Shown here: positions 34,081 through 43,333 of the stretch, piece after piece | Position numbering within the stretch: position 1 is the first letter of the stretch | How the letters are laid out: each line of letters begins with the position of its first letter | DNA from: SOIA01 sp964348015 | GTDB taxonomy: Bacteria; Acidobacteriota; Aminicenantia; Aminicenantales; Aminicenantaceae | Direction: 5' to 3' | Assembly: GCA_964348015.1 (NCBI GenBank) | Contig: CAYGBC010000050.1 | Location: 124,001-188,000, forward strand | Length of the DNA: 64,000 nt | The notes under the pieces: generated by a model | What the model was told of the DNA's origin: nothing | The model's database searches: none | Seen by the model: only the letters and a program-made list of their open reading frames with translations | Translations under genes and position numbers: made by a program

Positions 34081-36246
34081 TTAAAACTTATTTTTATTGC
34101 GCCGATTCTGATAATAAGGGGATTTTTTCTGCCTGTTCTGGTAGCGTTTGGGAGGGCGCTCTGAATTTTGTTCCAGAGCTCTTTTGCTGAGTTTAATCTT
34201 GTTGTCTTCATCTATGGCAAGAACTTTCACGCGAACGGTTTGTCCCATTTTTAAAACATCTCGAATATTCCTGATCCGGTGATGGGCAATCTCAGAGATA
34301 TGAAGAAGACCGACGATGTTCGGCAGGATTTCCACAAAGCCGCCGTATTCTTCAAGGCGAACGACTTTTCCGGTATAGACTTTGCCCACTTCAGCTTCCA
34401 CTGTGATTTCTCTGATCATCTGTTTGGCTTTCTCAGCGGATTCGGTGTCAGAAGAGGCTATAGTAATTTTTCCACTCTCTTCGATTTCTATTTTGGAGTT
34501 GGTTTGAGCGATGATTTTCTTGATGATTTTTCCGCCAGGTCCGATCACATCACCCACTTTTTCAGGATTGATCATCAGGTTTATGATACGCGGAGCATAA
34601 GAAGAAATGTCAGGTCTGGGCTCCGGAAGGGCCTCTTTCATCTTTTTCAAAACCTCTATGCGTGCATTTTTTGCCTTGAGAAGGCCTTCTTTGAGAACCC
34701 GTATCGGAATGGACGGGATTTTCAAATCCATCTGAATGGCTGTGATGCCTTTTTCTGTTCCCGCGACCTTAAGGTCCATATCCCCAAAATGGTCTTCTAA
34801 ACCAGCAATGTCCGTAAGGAGAACTGACCGGTCATCCTCATGGACAAGGCCTATGGCAATTCCCGCAATGATCATCGAAAGCGGGACTCCCGCATCCATG
34901 AGAGAGAGAACACCGCCGCATACCGTGGCCATGGATGACGAGCCGTTGGACTCCAGAATATCGGAAACTATCCGGATCGTATAAGGAAAAACTTCTTCAT
35001 CAGTCGGGATGGAGCGGAGGATTGATTTTTCTGCCAGAGCTCCGTGACCGATTTCCCGTCTCCCTGGACCTCTCAGGAAGGCCACTTCTCCCACGCTGAA
35101 AGGTGGAAAATTGTAATGGAGCATGAATCTTTTTTCGCCCTCATCTCCGATTCCATCCAATCTTTGCACATCTTCAAAAGTCCCCAGCGTAACGGTCGCT
35201 AAGCATTGAGTTTCTCCTCGCGTGAAGAGGGCAGATCCATGGGTTCGGGGAAGCATTCCCACTTCGATGGAAATCGGACGGATATCATCGAAGCTTCTTC
35301 CATCGACTCTTTTGTTCTCGTTTATGATCAAATCTCTGACGATTTTTTTCTGGACCTGAAAGAATATCTCTCTTGTTTCTCTAATTTCATCTTCGTTTTC
35401 TTCAGGAATCGGGTCGATTAGACTGTCCAGAATTTTTTGGATTTCCTGTTCTCTGTCTTTTTTGGCTTTTATCTGGATCGCCTGTTTTAAGTCAGACGAT
35501 ATGTCTTTGCTGATTCTTTCCAATTTTTTCTGGTCAATCTCCTCAGCAAGAAATTCTCTCTTTTTGATCTGAAGCTTGTCATACAGGTCTTTCTGGGCTT
35601 TGATGATTTGGAGGATTGTCTCCTGCGCAACTGAAATCCCTTCAACGATTATGTCCTCTTCGATCTCTGCGGCCTCGGCTTCTATCATGACGATTCCTTC
35701 CTCTGTCCCCACAACCACCATGTCGAGAGGGCTTTCCTCGAGCTGTTTTACCGTGGGATTGACGACAAATGTGTTATTCACATAGCCCACTTTCACGGCT
35801 CCGATTGGAGTGTCAAAAGGAATGTCAGAGAAATAGAGCGCCGCAGAGGCCCCTATGATTCCCAGGGTATCTGGTTCATTTTCCAGGTCGGCCGAGAGGA
35901 GAAGAGCGACGATTTGAGTATCGAAGAAATAGCCATCGGGAAAAAGCGATCGAATCGGTCTATCGATCATGCGGCTCACCAGGATTTCTCTTTCTGAAGG
36001 CCTTCCTTGGCGCTTGAAGAATCCTCCCGGAATTTTTCCAGCCGCGTATGTATTTTCTCTGTAGTCGACGATTAGAGGAAGGAAGGGTTTCGGTTCCTTC
36101 ATTTCCTTTTTGGATGTAGCGGAGACAAACATGATGGTGTCTCCGTAGCGAAGGAAAGCCGACCCGTCTGCCTGTCTGCCGATTTTTCTGATTTCTATAG
36201 ACAGGTTGCGGTTGTTGATTTCAAGGTTGATAATGTCTCCAGACAT
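34081..36246 (-). CDS. pnp: Polyribonucleotide nucleotidyltransferase (PNPase)
   Basis: 721 residues: two RNase PH-like domains, an alpha-helical linker, then a KH domain (DVIGPGGKIIKKI, near 565) and an S1 domain (VGKVYTGKVVRLEEYGGFVEI, near 630). It degrades mRNA 3' to 5' by phosphorolysis. It follows rpsO by 19 bases, the conserved rpsO-pnp arrangement. Confidence 0.97.
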   Translation of the reverse strand: MSGDIINLEINNRNLSIEIRKIGRQADGSAFLRYGDTIMFVSATSKKEMKEPKPFLPLIVDYRENTYAAGKIPGGFFKRQGRPSEREILVSRMIDRPIRSLFPDGYFFDTQIVALLLSADLENEPDTLGIIGASAALYFSDIPFDTPIGAVKVGYVNNTFVVNPTVKQLEESPLDMVVVGTEEGIVMIEAEAAEIEEDIIVEGISVAQETILQIIKAQKDLYDKLQIKKREFLAEEIDQKKLERISKDISSDLKQAIQIKAKKDREQEIQKILDSLIDPIPEENEDEIRETREIFFQVQKKIVRDLIINENKRVDGRSFDDIRPISIEVGMLPRTHGSALFTRGETQCLATVTLGTFEDVQRLDGIGDEGEKRFMLHYNFPPFSVGEVAFLRGPGRREIGHGALAEKSILRSIPTDEEVFPYTIRIVSDILESNGSSSMATVCGGVLSLMDAGVPLSMIIAGIAIGLVHEDDRSVLLTDIAGLEDHFGDMDLKVAGTEKGITAIQMDLKIPSIPIRVLKEGLLKAKNARIEVLKKMKEALPEPRPDISSYAPRIINLMINPEKVGDVIGPGGKIIKKIIAQTNSKIEIEESGKITIASSDTESAEKAKQMIREITVEAEVGKVYTGKVVRLEEYGGFVEILPNIVGLLHISEIAHHRIRNIRDVLKMGQTVRVKVLAIDEDNKIKLSKRALEQNSERPPKRYQNRQKKSPYYQNRRNKNKF

Positions 36247-36265
36247 ACTGATTCTATGGCCTTAC

Positions 36266-36535
36266 TTACTTTCTGAGCTTGAGCTTTTTGATCAAGCTTT
36301 CGTACTTTGTGGCGTCTTGCTTTTTCAGGTATTCCAGAAGCCTCTTTCTCCTTCCGACCAATTTCATAAGGCCAGTCCTGGAGTGAAAGTCCTTTTTGTG
36401 AGTGGCCAAATGTTCTGTTAAATAATTGATTCTGTTAGTGATAAGGGCAATCTGCACTTCTGGTGAACCCGTATCAGAGGTGTTGATCCTGTTCGATTTG
36501 ATGATTTTTGATTTTTCTTCTTTACTCAGCACCAA
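36266..36535 (-). CDS. rpsO: 30S ribosomal protein S15
   Basis: 89 residues, exactly the S15 length, with TGSPEVQIALITNRINYLTEHL and HSRTGLMKLVGRRKRLLEYLKK. It binds 16S rRNA near the central domain. The start may be TTG (36535) or the next codon GTG (36532); AGGAG lies 6 and 9 bases upstream respectively. Confidence 0.97.
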   Translation of the reverse strand: MVLSKEEKSKIIKSNRINTSDTGSPEVQIALITNRINYLTEHLATHKKDFHSRTGLMKLVGRRKRLLEYLKKQDATKYESLIKKLKLRK

Positions 36536-36562
36536 TATTTTCTCCTCTAAGAATGATACGTA

Positions 36563-36591
36563 ATAGTAGCAAAAATACCGGGGATTGTAAA
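36563..36591 (-). promoter_or_regulatory. Promoter of the rpsO-pnp run
   Basis: On the minus strand TTTACA (36586-36591), 17 bases, TACTAT (36563-36568), 27 bases before the rpsO start. Confidence 0.55.
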
Positions 36592-36638
36592 TCCTTAATT
36601 ATCTATAATTTTTAAACCAATCGAGCTAAAAAATATGG

Positions 36639-37370
36639 CTATTTTAAAGATTTCAGATGGTCTTTTCTTTGTATGAGCTGTCGAGCATACTTGGAATCGA
36701 GGCCTCCCATCACACTTTTCACTTCTTCTAATTTTTCTTCGATTTCAGCCAGGGTCATCTTGTTGATCTTTTTTTTCTTCGAGGGGGGTGCGGGAGGGGC
36801 AGCTTCGGTTTCTTCAGCGGCAGGTACTTTTTCTTTTTTTTCTGGGATTTCTTCACCTTCGGCTTCAGCCTCTTCTTCTTTTTTGTCTACAGTTTTGATT
36901 TCTTCGACGTCTTTTTCGACTTTTTCTTCAGGCGGAGGAGCTTCCTCGGCTGGTTTTTCGACTTCCTCTACGGTTGATTCCAATTTTTTTTCGGGCGCCG
37001 CGTCTTCTTCTTTCGGTTTTTCTGTTTTTTCAGCAGGAGCTTTTTCTTCAGGCTTTTCAACGGGCGGGGTTTTTTCTTCTTTCAATTTATCGGGGGCAAC
37101 TTCGGCTTTTTCTGGCAAGGCCTCTTTTTCTGGGGTTTTCTCGCTGACAGTCTCAGCCTTTTCCTTTTTTTTCTTTTTGGGAGGGGCTTTTTTTTTCTCT
37201 TTTTTTGTGGGAAGCTTTTCCTTTTTCACTTCTTTTTTGGCCTCTGCAGCCTGGATTTGTTTCTTGTCTTTCTTGGTCTTTTCTTCTTTTTTGGCTAGAT
37301 CTGGGTCTTTTTTCTTTTTAGCCTTAGTTTTTTTCTCTTTTTCTTTTTTCTGTTTCTTCTCTTCTGCCAT
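36639..37370 (-). CDS. Lys/Glu/Pro-rich low-complexity protein
   Basis: 243 residues. The first ~195 are a charged tract built from Lys, Glu, Ala and Pro, basic at the start and increasingly acidic later, surely disordered. The last ~45 residues are different and look structured: NKMTLAEIEEKLEEVKSV and LDSKYARQLIQRKDHLKSL. The long purine bias keeps the opposite strand open, so that frame is a shadow. I know no function. It lies upstream of rpsO on the same strand. Confidence 0.7.
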   Translation of the reverse strand: MAEEKKQKKEKEKKTKAKKKKDPDLAKKEEKTKKDKKQIQAAEAKKEVKKEKLPTKKEKKKAPPKKKKKEKAETVSEKTPEKEALPEKAEVAPDKLKEEKTPPVEKPEEKAPAEKTEKPKEEDAAPEKKLESTVEEVEKPAEEAPPPEEKVEKDVEEIKTVDKKEEEAEAEGEEIPEKKEKVPAAEETEAAPPAPPSKKKKINKMTLAEIEEKLEEVKSVMGGLDSKYARQLIQRKDHLKSLK

Positions 37371-37491
37371 TTGTTATCCTTTCACATGTGATGAATGTGC
37401 ATCAGCCAGGATCAATGCATCTTCAGTAGGTTAACAGAATTCAGGGGGAGAGAGCAATCGTTTTTTTATGTTTTTGGGAAACGTCCCTGAC

Positions 37492-37520
37492 TTGAGAAAG
37501 AAAAGGGAATTTAGTATAGT
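37492..37520 (+). promoter_or_regulatory. Promoter of waaA
   Basis: TTGAGA, a 17-base spacer and TATAGT, ending only 8 bases before the waaA ATG, so the mRNA is predicted to start at or within two bases of the start codon. Confidence 0.6.
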
Positions 37521-37528
37521 CGTGGAAC

Positions 37529-38800
37529 ATGTATGTCCTGTATTCTTTCCTGCTGTTTGTGTATCTCTTGTTTTACTCTGTCCCTTATTTTGTGAGAGTC
37601 AAGCTGATCAGGAAGGAGAGCCTTTTAATTAGGGAAAGATTGGGATTCAAACTCAAAAGAATCCCATCTCGGAAAAAGTCGATCTGGTTTCATGCTGTTT
37701 CTGTCGGTGAAGTCCTTTCTCTCCAGAATTTGATCCAAAAGCTCAAGGAAAAGCATCCAGACTGGACCATCCTTTTTTCTACACTGACGAAGACAGGCAT
37801 GCGAGTGGCCAAAGAAAAATTGACTGATGCGGACCATATTTTTTTCGTGCCGGTCGATTTCACTTGGGTTATCCGGCGGTTTTTTAAGGTTCTCCAGCCC
37901 GATCTGTTTGTACTGGCAGAATCCGAATTCTGGCCGAATCTCCTCAAAGTGGCCAGCAAAGAAACGAACGGAGTCCTTCTCATCAACGGCAGAATTTCCC
38001 AAAGGTCGTTCAAGAGACATTATCGATTCAGTTTCATATCCAGAAGAATCTTAAAAGATGTGAGTCGGTTTCTCGTGCAGACAGAAATTGATAAAGAGAG
38101 ATTAGAGAAAATCGGAGTGCGGCCTGAGCTTGTACAGGCAGTCAGCAATTTAAAATCAGAAATTGATCTGCCTCAGTTCGAAAAGGAAGAATATCTCAAA
38201 ATGAAAAAGAATTTGTGCATTCCGCCAACGGAAAAAGTCGTGGTCGCGGGCAGTACGCGCAAGGGAGAAGAGAGGATTCTCCTGGAATCGTTCAAAAAAG
38301 CGAGACGCGTGAGAAACAACCTCCTCCTCGTTCTTGCCCCGAGACATCCGGAGAGGTTTGGTGAGGTGGAAAAAATCTGTCATGATTCTTCTTTTCAAGT
38401 GATACGACGATCGATGGCCTCTCCTCAAGCGCGGTGGGATGTCATGATCCTGGATACGATGGGCGATCTGGCTCAGTTCTATGCACTCTGTGACCTGGCC
38501 TTCATCGGAGGAAGTCTGGTGCCATGGGGAGGACACAATCTCCTCGAACCCGCTTTTTACACAAAGCCTGTTTTTTTTGGACCTCATATGAAGAATTTCG
38601 ATTATCTTGCCGAAAAGTTCATTCAAGCTGGGGCCGCACGAGTTGTGAAGACAGAAGATGAACTCGTACGGATGTTTACAATGGAAGACGAAATATCACT
38701 CCGCATGATGGGGGACAGAGCCAAAAAAACTCTCAATTCCTTACAAGGGGCGACAGAGAAGACGATCAAGGTCCTCGAAGCGATGTCGGGGAATTCTTGA
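37529..38800 (+). CDS. waaA: 3-deoxy-D-manno-octulosonic acid (Kdo) transferase
   Basis: 423 residues. An N-terminal membrane anchor (residues ~2-22) is followed by the WaaA GT30 fold: IWFHAVSVGEVLSLQ near residue 53, LAESEFWPNLL near 130 and the C-terminal GGSLVPWGGHNLLEPAFYTKPVFFGPH block. It adds Kdo to lipid A precursor at the cytoplasmic face. No Shine-Dalgarno sequence precedes the ATG. It begins a plus-strand run with the PAP2 gene 12 bases behind. Confidence 0.95.
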   Translation: MYVLYSFLLFVYLLFYSVPYFVRVKLIRKESLLIRERLGFKLKRIPSRKKSIWFHAVSVGEVLSLQNLIQKLKEKHPDWTILFSTLTKTGMRVAKEKLTDADHIFFVPVDFTWVIRRFFKVLQPDLFVLAESEFWPNLLKVASKETNGVLLINGRISQRSFKRHYRFSFISRRILKDVSRFLVQTEIDKERLEKIGVRPELVQAVSNLKSEIDLPQFEKEEYLKMKKNLCIPPTEKVVVAGSTRKGEERILLESFKKARRVRNNLLLVLAPRHPERFGEVEKICHDSSFQVIRRSMASPQARWDVMILDTMGDLAQFYALCDLAFIGGSLVPWGGHNLLEPAFYTKPVFFGPHMKNFDYLAEKFIQAGAARVVKTEDELVRMFTMEDEISLRMMGDRAKKTLNSLQGATEKTIKVLEAMSGNS

Positions 38801-38812
38801 CGAGAAGATAAA

Positions 38813-39643
38813 ATGAATGACGGTCTCAAAAGAGTGGGGATTTGTGTCCTGCTCGGATTTTTCATTTTTTTTCTTACCCAAATTTTCCTTTTGGCTCAGG
38901 AAAACTCTGAAGAGAACAAGCTGAATGAGAAATATTTAAAACAGTTCACGAATGATTTTGTCACGGTGATCGCCTCACCAACACATTGGGACAAAAAGGA
39001 TATCGGCAATTTTGTGATTGTCTGTGGAACAGGGCTGCTTGTGTATTCTTTGGATGATGATATTCAGCGGATGTTTGAGGGCCATACAGAGGAGACATCT
39101 GATGCGGCAAAGGCCATCACTTCTTTGGGCAATGGGGCTGTTCTGACCGGACTGATTGCCGCACTCTACGCAGGTGGTGAGTTCTCGGACAGTGACAGTT
39201 TGAGGAAAACATCTCTCCTGAGCCTGGAGAGCTTGGTGACATCGGGGGTTATTGTCAGGGGTATGAAGATTCTTTTTGGGAGGGCTCGACCCGAAACAGG
39301 CGAATCCAAGAATATTTTTTATCCTTTCTCATTAAAGTCGAGCTACAATTCCTTTCCTTCCGGACACTCCTCCTCAGCGTTTGCGGTGGCGGCCGTGATC
39401 GCTACTCAATCTAAAAAAGTGTATATCGATGTGCTGGCCTACGGCCTCGCCGCACTAGTGGCCGCATCCAGAGTCTATATGAACAAACACTGGACATCCG
39501 ATATCTTTTTCGGCTCGGTGATAGGGTATGCCGTGGGGAAAAGGATCTGTGCTCTGAACCGAAACTCCAATTCTGCTAAGGTTCAGTTGAGTTTTCAGTG
39601 CACTGCCGATAGACAAGCTGTCGCAATCCACATTTATTTTTAA
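38813..39643 (+). CDS. PAP2 family phosphatase
   Basis: 276 residues with a signal anchor and several membrane helices. The three phosphatase motifs are present: KILFGRARP, SFPSGHSS and SRVYMNKHWTSD. Members remove phosphate from lipids such as undecaprenyl diphosphate, phosphatidic acid or lipid A. The position just behind waaA favours an envelope-lipid substrate, but this is inference. Confidence 0.9.
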   Translation: MNDGLKRVGICVLLGFFIFFLTQIFLLAQENSEENKLNEKYLKQFTNDFVTVIASPTHWDKKDIGNFVIVCGTGLLVYSLDDDIQRMFEGHTEETSDAAKAITSLGNGAVLTGLIAALYAGGEFSDSDSLRKTSLLSLESLVTSGVIVRGMKILFGRARPETGESKNIFYPFSLKSSYNSFPSGHSSSAFAVAAVIATQSKKVYIDVLAYGLAALVAASRVYMNKHWTSDIFFGSVIGYAVGKRICALNRNSNSAKVQLSFQCTADRQAVAIHIYF

Positions 39644-39807
39644 AAGGGCAAAAGGGATCACGTCTTACTATCTGACATTCCTGAAATCGGCTTCAGTTTT
39701 CATTTTCTGTGTCCGATTGGTACGCTTCGCCTGCAATGACATAAAGATGAGGCTGCCGAACCGCTCTCACAATCATTGAAAGAATTGAATCCTGACCCTG
39801 GTATTTC

Positions 39808-39836
39808 TGGACTTCTTTTTTTTGATTTACTATAGT
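39808..39836 (+). promoter_or_regulatory. Putative promoter of the D-aminoacylase gene
   Basis: TGGACT, a 17-base spacer and TATAGT, 30 bases before the ATG. Confidence 0.5.
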
Positions 39837-39866
39837 GAAAATGCATCTTATACGGGAGGTATTCAA

Positions 39867-41570
39867 ATGAAAAAAACAATCAGCCGCCGGGATTTCTTAA
39901 AAAACTCTTCGAAGATTGCGGCAGCCGCCGGAATCGGGGGATGCGGGATCCTTTTAAAAGGCTGTTCGTCCAAAAAAGATTTCGATGTGATCATTAAGGG
40001 CGGACGTGTTTTTGACGGATCAGGGAATGAGACGTATGCAGCCGACATCGGGATTCAAGGAGACTTCATAAAAGAAATTGGAACCATCCCGAGTTCCAGG
40101 GCAAAGACGGTTATTGAGGCTCAAAACTTGGCAGTCTGCCCGGGTTTCATAGATGCACATGACCATACAGATGTCCATCTCCTGGTCAATCCCAAGGCAG
40201 AAAGCTCGATCCGCCAGGGGATCACGACTCTTGTCAGCGGGAATTGTGGCGGGAGTCCTTTTCCTGTGGCTGAAGAAATCTATGGAGAAATGAAAAAGAA
40301 TTTGAAGGAGATATACCAGATTGACCTCACATGGACGGACATCAAAGGCTTTTTTTCCAGGCTCGAAGAAAACGGTATAGCTCTGAATTATTCATCTCTT
40401 GTGGGGCAAGGCACGATCAGGGGAGCAGCCATGGGCTTTAATGACCGCACTCCGAGCAAAGAGGAATTGGAAAAAATGAAATTTATGGTGGCCGAAAGTA
40501 TAAAAGGAGGAGCTGTGGGTTTGTCCACAGGGCTTGAATATGCTCCAGGCAGTTATGCCCGAAATGATGAGATCGAAGAGCTGTGCACAGTTGCCGCGCA
40601 TTATGGGGGAGTCTATGCGACACATATGAGAGATGAAGGAGACCGGTTGCTTGAATCTCTCGATGAGTCGATAGAGATGGCTCGAAAAACAGGGGCCAGT
40701 CTTCAAATTTCCCATTTTAAGATCGCCTATCCCCGGAACTGGCATAAGGTCGATGAGGCTTTGAACAGGATTGAGAAGGCGAAGACAGAGGGAATCTCCC
40801 TCTTCTGCGATCGCTATCCCTACATCGCAGGCTCCACAGGACTGAGTTATTATTTCCCTCTTTGGGCGCGACAGGGGACGACTGAGGAGTTCTTAGCCAG
40901 ATTGAGGAACCCGAATCTCGAAAGCCGTCTCCAGTCTCACCTTACAGAACAGGAAAAGAAGCTTGGCTCCTGGGATAAGGTTGTTATTTCAGCAGTGGTC
41001 TCCGAAAAAAACAGAAAATATGAAGGGAAAAGTGTGCTGGAAGGAGCGAAGGACACTGGGAAGAGTCCATTTGAATTCATGAGAGACCTTTTGGTCGAAG
41101 AAAAGAACAGGGTTGGAATGGTCACCTTCATGATGACGGAGGAGAACTTGAAGCGAATCCTGGCTCATCCTTTAGTGGGCATAGGAACCGATGGTTCAGC
41201 AATTGCCCCCTATGGGCCTCTGGGCAGAGGAAAACCTCATCCGCGTCTCTACGGGACATTTCCCAGGATTTTAGGGAAATACGTCCGGGAAGAAAAGATT
41301 GTCTCGATGCCAGAGATGCTGAAAAAGATAACTTCCCTGCCTGCGCAGAAGTTTGGATTCATGAGGAGAGGAATCCTGAAGAGGGATTATTGGGCGGATA
41401 TAGTCGTATTCGATGAGGACAAAGTGAGGGATCAAGCCACGTGGACCGATCCCCATCAGTATCCGGTCGGGATAGAGTACGTGATAGTCAACGGAGAAGT
41501 CGTGATCGACAGAGGCGAGCACACCGGGAATTTGCCAGGAAAAGTCCTGAGAAAAAAGATCATGGTGTGA
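39867..41570 (+). CDS. D-aminoacylase / N-acyl-D-amino-acid deacylase, Tat lipoprotein
   Basis: 567 residues of the amidohydrolase superfamily. Metal and substrate motifs include GFIDAHDHTD, SGNCGGSPFP, GLEYAPGSYA, THMRDEGD and SHFKIA, then GTDGSAIAP. The N terminus ISRRDFLKN followed by a hydrophobic stretch with IGGC is a twin-arginine signal with a possible lipobox. It would release D-amino acids from acylated forms, perhaps from cell-wall fragments. The ATG has GGGAGG upstream; the open frame begins 45 bases earlier without support. Confidence 0.88.
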   Translation: MKKTISRRDFLKNSSKIAAAAGIGGCGILLKGCSSKKDFDVIIKGGRVFDGSGNETYAADIGIQGDFIKEIGTIPSSRAKTVIEAQNLAVCPGFIDAHDHTDVHLLVNPKAESSIRQGITTLVSGNCGGSPFPVAEEIYGEMKKNLKEIYQIDLTWTDIKGFFSRLEENGIALNYSSLVGQGTIRGAAMGFNDRTPSKEELEKMKFMVAESIKGGAVGLSTGLEYAPGSYARNDEIEELCTVAAHYGGVYATHMRDEGDRLLESLDESIEMARKTGASLQISHFKIAYPRNWHKVDEALNRIEKAKTEGISLFCDRYPYIAGSTGLSYYFPLWARQGTTEEFLARLRNPNLESRLQSHLTEQEKKLGSWDKVVISAVVSEKNRKYEGKSVLEGAKDTGKSPFEFMRDLLVEEKNRVGMVTFMMTEENLKRILAHPLVGIGTDGSAIAPYGPLGRGKPHPRLYGTFPRILGKYVREEKIVSMPEMLKKITSLPAQKFGFMRRGILKRDYWADIVVFDEDKVRDQATWTDPHQYPVGIEYVIVNGEVVIDRGEHTGNLPGKVLRKKIMV

Positions 41571-42412
41571 TCCCGGGAATACGCGTGAAAGAACAACATT
41601 TGTCCGTTGCCGGGCATAGAATCCGCTTCCTTGAAAAAGGAAAGGGACCTCCACTGGTATTGCTTCATGGATTGGGGGGATCGCTGGAATGGTGGGAGTA
41701 TAACCTGGATGCTTTTGCCCAAAAGTACCGAACGATCGCTTTCGATTTTCCTGGCTTCGGATTTTCTTCAAAAAAGGGCCTTGACTTTCGACAAAATTCG
41801 GCTTCGGACTTCATGACCTCTTTCCTGGATGTCTTCAAGCTCTCGAGTGCTTCTCTGATCGGAAATTCCATGGGGGGACTCATTGCCTTTCTCACAGCTG
41901 CGGGTCGGCCGGACAGAGTGGACAAGCTGGTTTTAGTGGATAATGCCGGATTCGGGGCCAAGCTTTCCTTCCCGCTGCGCCTCGGCACGGTTTATCCATT
42001 GGGCGAAATAATTCTTTCCCTGAGAAATCGTGCGGTCGCCAAGTTGTTCTTGAGCCGTCTGTTTTATGACTCGCAGAAGATTCCAGAACACTTGATCCCC
42101 ACAGTCTTGAAATTTTTCAATATGCCGCAGACTCGCCATGCCTGTCTTCGAGTTTTGCGTTCAGGAGTGGACCTGAGAGGTCTCAAAAAAGATATTTGGA
42201 TAAGATTCCTGGACAGAGCTGGTTCTCTGCCTCACAAAACTTTGATAGTTTGGGGAATGAATGATAAAGTTGCGCCTTTGAGCCAGGCGTATGTGGGAAA
42301 AGAATTGATAAAAAATTCTCATCTTCATATTTTTGAGAGATGCGGCCATTTGCCCCAGGTGGAATGGCCAGAGGAATTCAATCGAGTTGTGCTTGATTTT
42401 TTAGGATCTTGA
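41567..42412 (+). CDS. Alpha/beta hydrolase
   Basis: 281 residues. The oxyanion segment HGLGGS is near residue 32, the nucleophile elbow is GNSMGG (near 105), and the acid and base are in GMNDKVAP and CGHLPQVEWP. This is a fold-1 hydrolase with a typical cap domain; substrate unknown. The GTG start overlaps the D-aminoacylase stop as GTGA, which suggests coupling; the next GTG, at 41585, has GGGA upstream and is an alternative. The neighbouring hydrolases suggest peptide or cell-wall turnover. Confidence 0.85.
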   Translation: MIPGIRVKEQHLSVAGHRIRFLEKGKGPPLVLLHGLGGSLEWWEYNLDAFAQKYRTIAFDFPGFGFSSKKGLDFRQNSASDFMTSFLDVFKLSSASLIGNSMGGLIAFLTAAGRPDRVDKLVLVDNAGFGAKLSFPLRLGTVYPLGEIILSLRNRAVAKLFLSRLFYDSQKIPEHLIPTVLKFFNMPQTRHACLRVLRSGVDLRGLKKDIWIRFLDRAGSLPHKTLIVWGMNDKVAPLSQAYVGKELIKNSHLHIFERCGHLPQVEWPEEFNRVVLDFLGS

Positions 42413-42416
42413 ACGA

Positions 42417-43310
42417 ATGAGAAAAGCTGTCACCCTTTTGATGATCAGCGTTTGGTTCATCCTTGTCTTTTCCCTGGCGTGTCGAACTAAGGACGTTATA
42501 TTGTCTTCAGACATAGAAGTAGAGCTGGATTATAGAACTCTTGAACCGGGAGAAGTGATTGCAGTAGAGATCAAGAATCCAGCCGACGTGCTGGAGGCAA
42601 AAGTGAAGTTCTTAAACAGCAGTTTCAGGATGGGAACGAGTGAAACCAGCCGCAGGATGTTTGGCTTCTTAAGTCTTGAACTCGAGCTCGAGCCAGGTTT
42701 TTATCCCTTAACGGTTTTCATTAAAAGATCGAAAGGACATTGGGAGAAAGTTCAGAAACGGATCATTGTTCCTGGAAAAGAGTTTCCCGTAAATAAATTG
42801 TGGGTGGATGAAAGATTCCTCACACCGCCAAAAAGGTTTTGGGAAAGGATAGAGTGGGAATCAGAGTTACTCAATGTATTGTTTAACGTTTATACCCCGC
42901 GCTGGTTCGGCGAAGGAGGATTTGTATTCCCCTCAGCGGGAAACGCCAGGCCCAGTTTTGGGGAGAGAAGGTTGTTCAACAATTTCCACTGGTCAACACA
43001 CAGGGGAGTGGATGTGGGGAGTCCCTTCGGCTCGCCCGTTATTGCTTCGAATTCGGGAAAAATTGTCCTTGCGAGGAACCTCTACTATGCGGGAAACGCA
43101 GTGATCATCGACCACGGCATCGGAGTCTTCACATTCTACTGCCACCTTTCAAAGTTCAGTGTCCAGAGAGGAGATTTTGTTCGGAAAGGGGATATCATCG
43201 GACAAGTGGGATCCACTGGCCGGGTGACGGGTCCGCACCTTCACTGGGCCGTGATGGTCGCAGGGAAGAGTGTAGATCCGTATTCACTACTAAACCTGAA
43301 TCTCGAATAA
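42417..43310 (+). CDS. M23 family peptidoglycan endopeptidase-like protein
   Basis: 297 residues. An N-terminal signal peptide with Cys after SLA (possible lipoprotein) leads to a beta-rich region (~25-120) and a C-terminal LytM/M23 domain with both metal motifs, HRGVDVG and GPHLHW. It should be an active zinc endopeptidase cutting cell-wall peptide crosslinks. It starts 4 bases after the hydrolase stop, the last gene of the waaA-headed run. Confidence 0.92.
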   Translation: MRKAVTLLMISVWFILVFSLACRTKDVILSSDIEVELDYRTLEPGEVIAVEIKNPADVLEAKVKFLNSSFRMGTSETSRRMFGFLSLELELEPGFYPLTVFIKRSKGHWEKVQKRIIVPGKEFPVNKLWVDERFLTPPKRFWERIEWESELLNVLFNVYTPRWFGEGGFVFPSAGNARPSFGERRLFNNFHWSTHRGVDVGSPFGSPVIASNSGKIVLARNLYYAGNAVIIDHGIGVFTFYCHLSKFSVQRGDFVRKGDIIGQVGSTGRVTGPHLHWAVMVAGKSVDPYSLLNLNLE

Positions 43311-43333
43311 CTCAGGGCAAATAAACTCTAAGC

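Noticed and set aside
36673..37434. 253-codon plus-strand ORF rich in Ser and Phe
   Set aside because: It is the mirror of the Lys/Glu-rich gene on the minus strand; the purine bias of that gene removes stops from the opposite strand.
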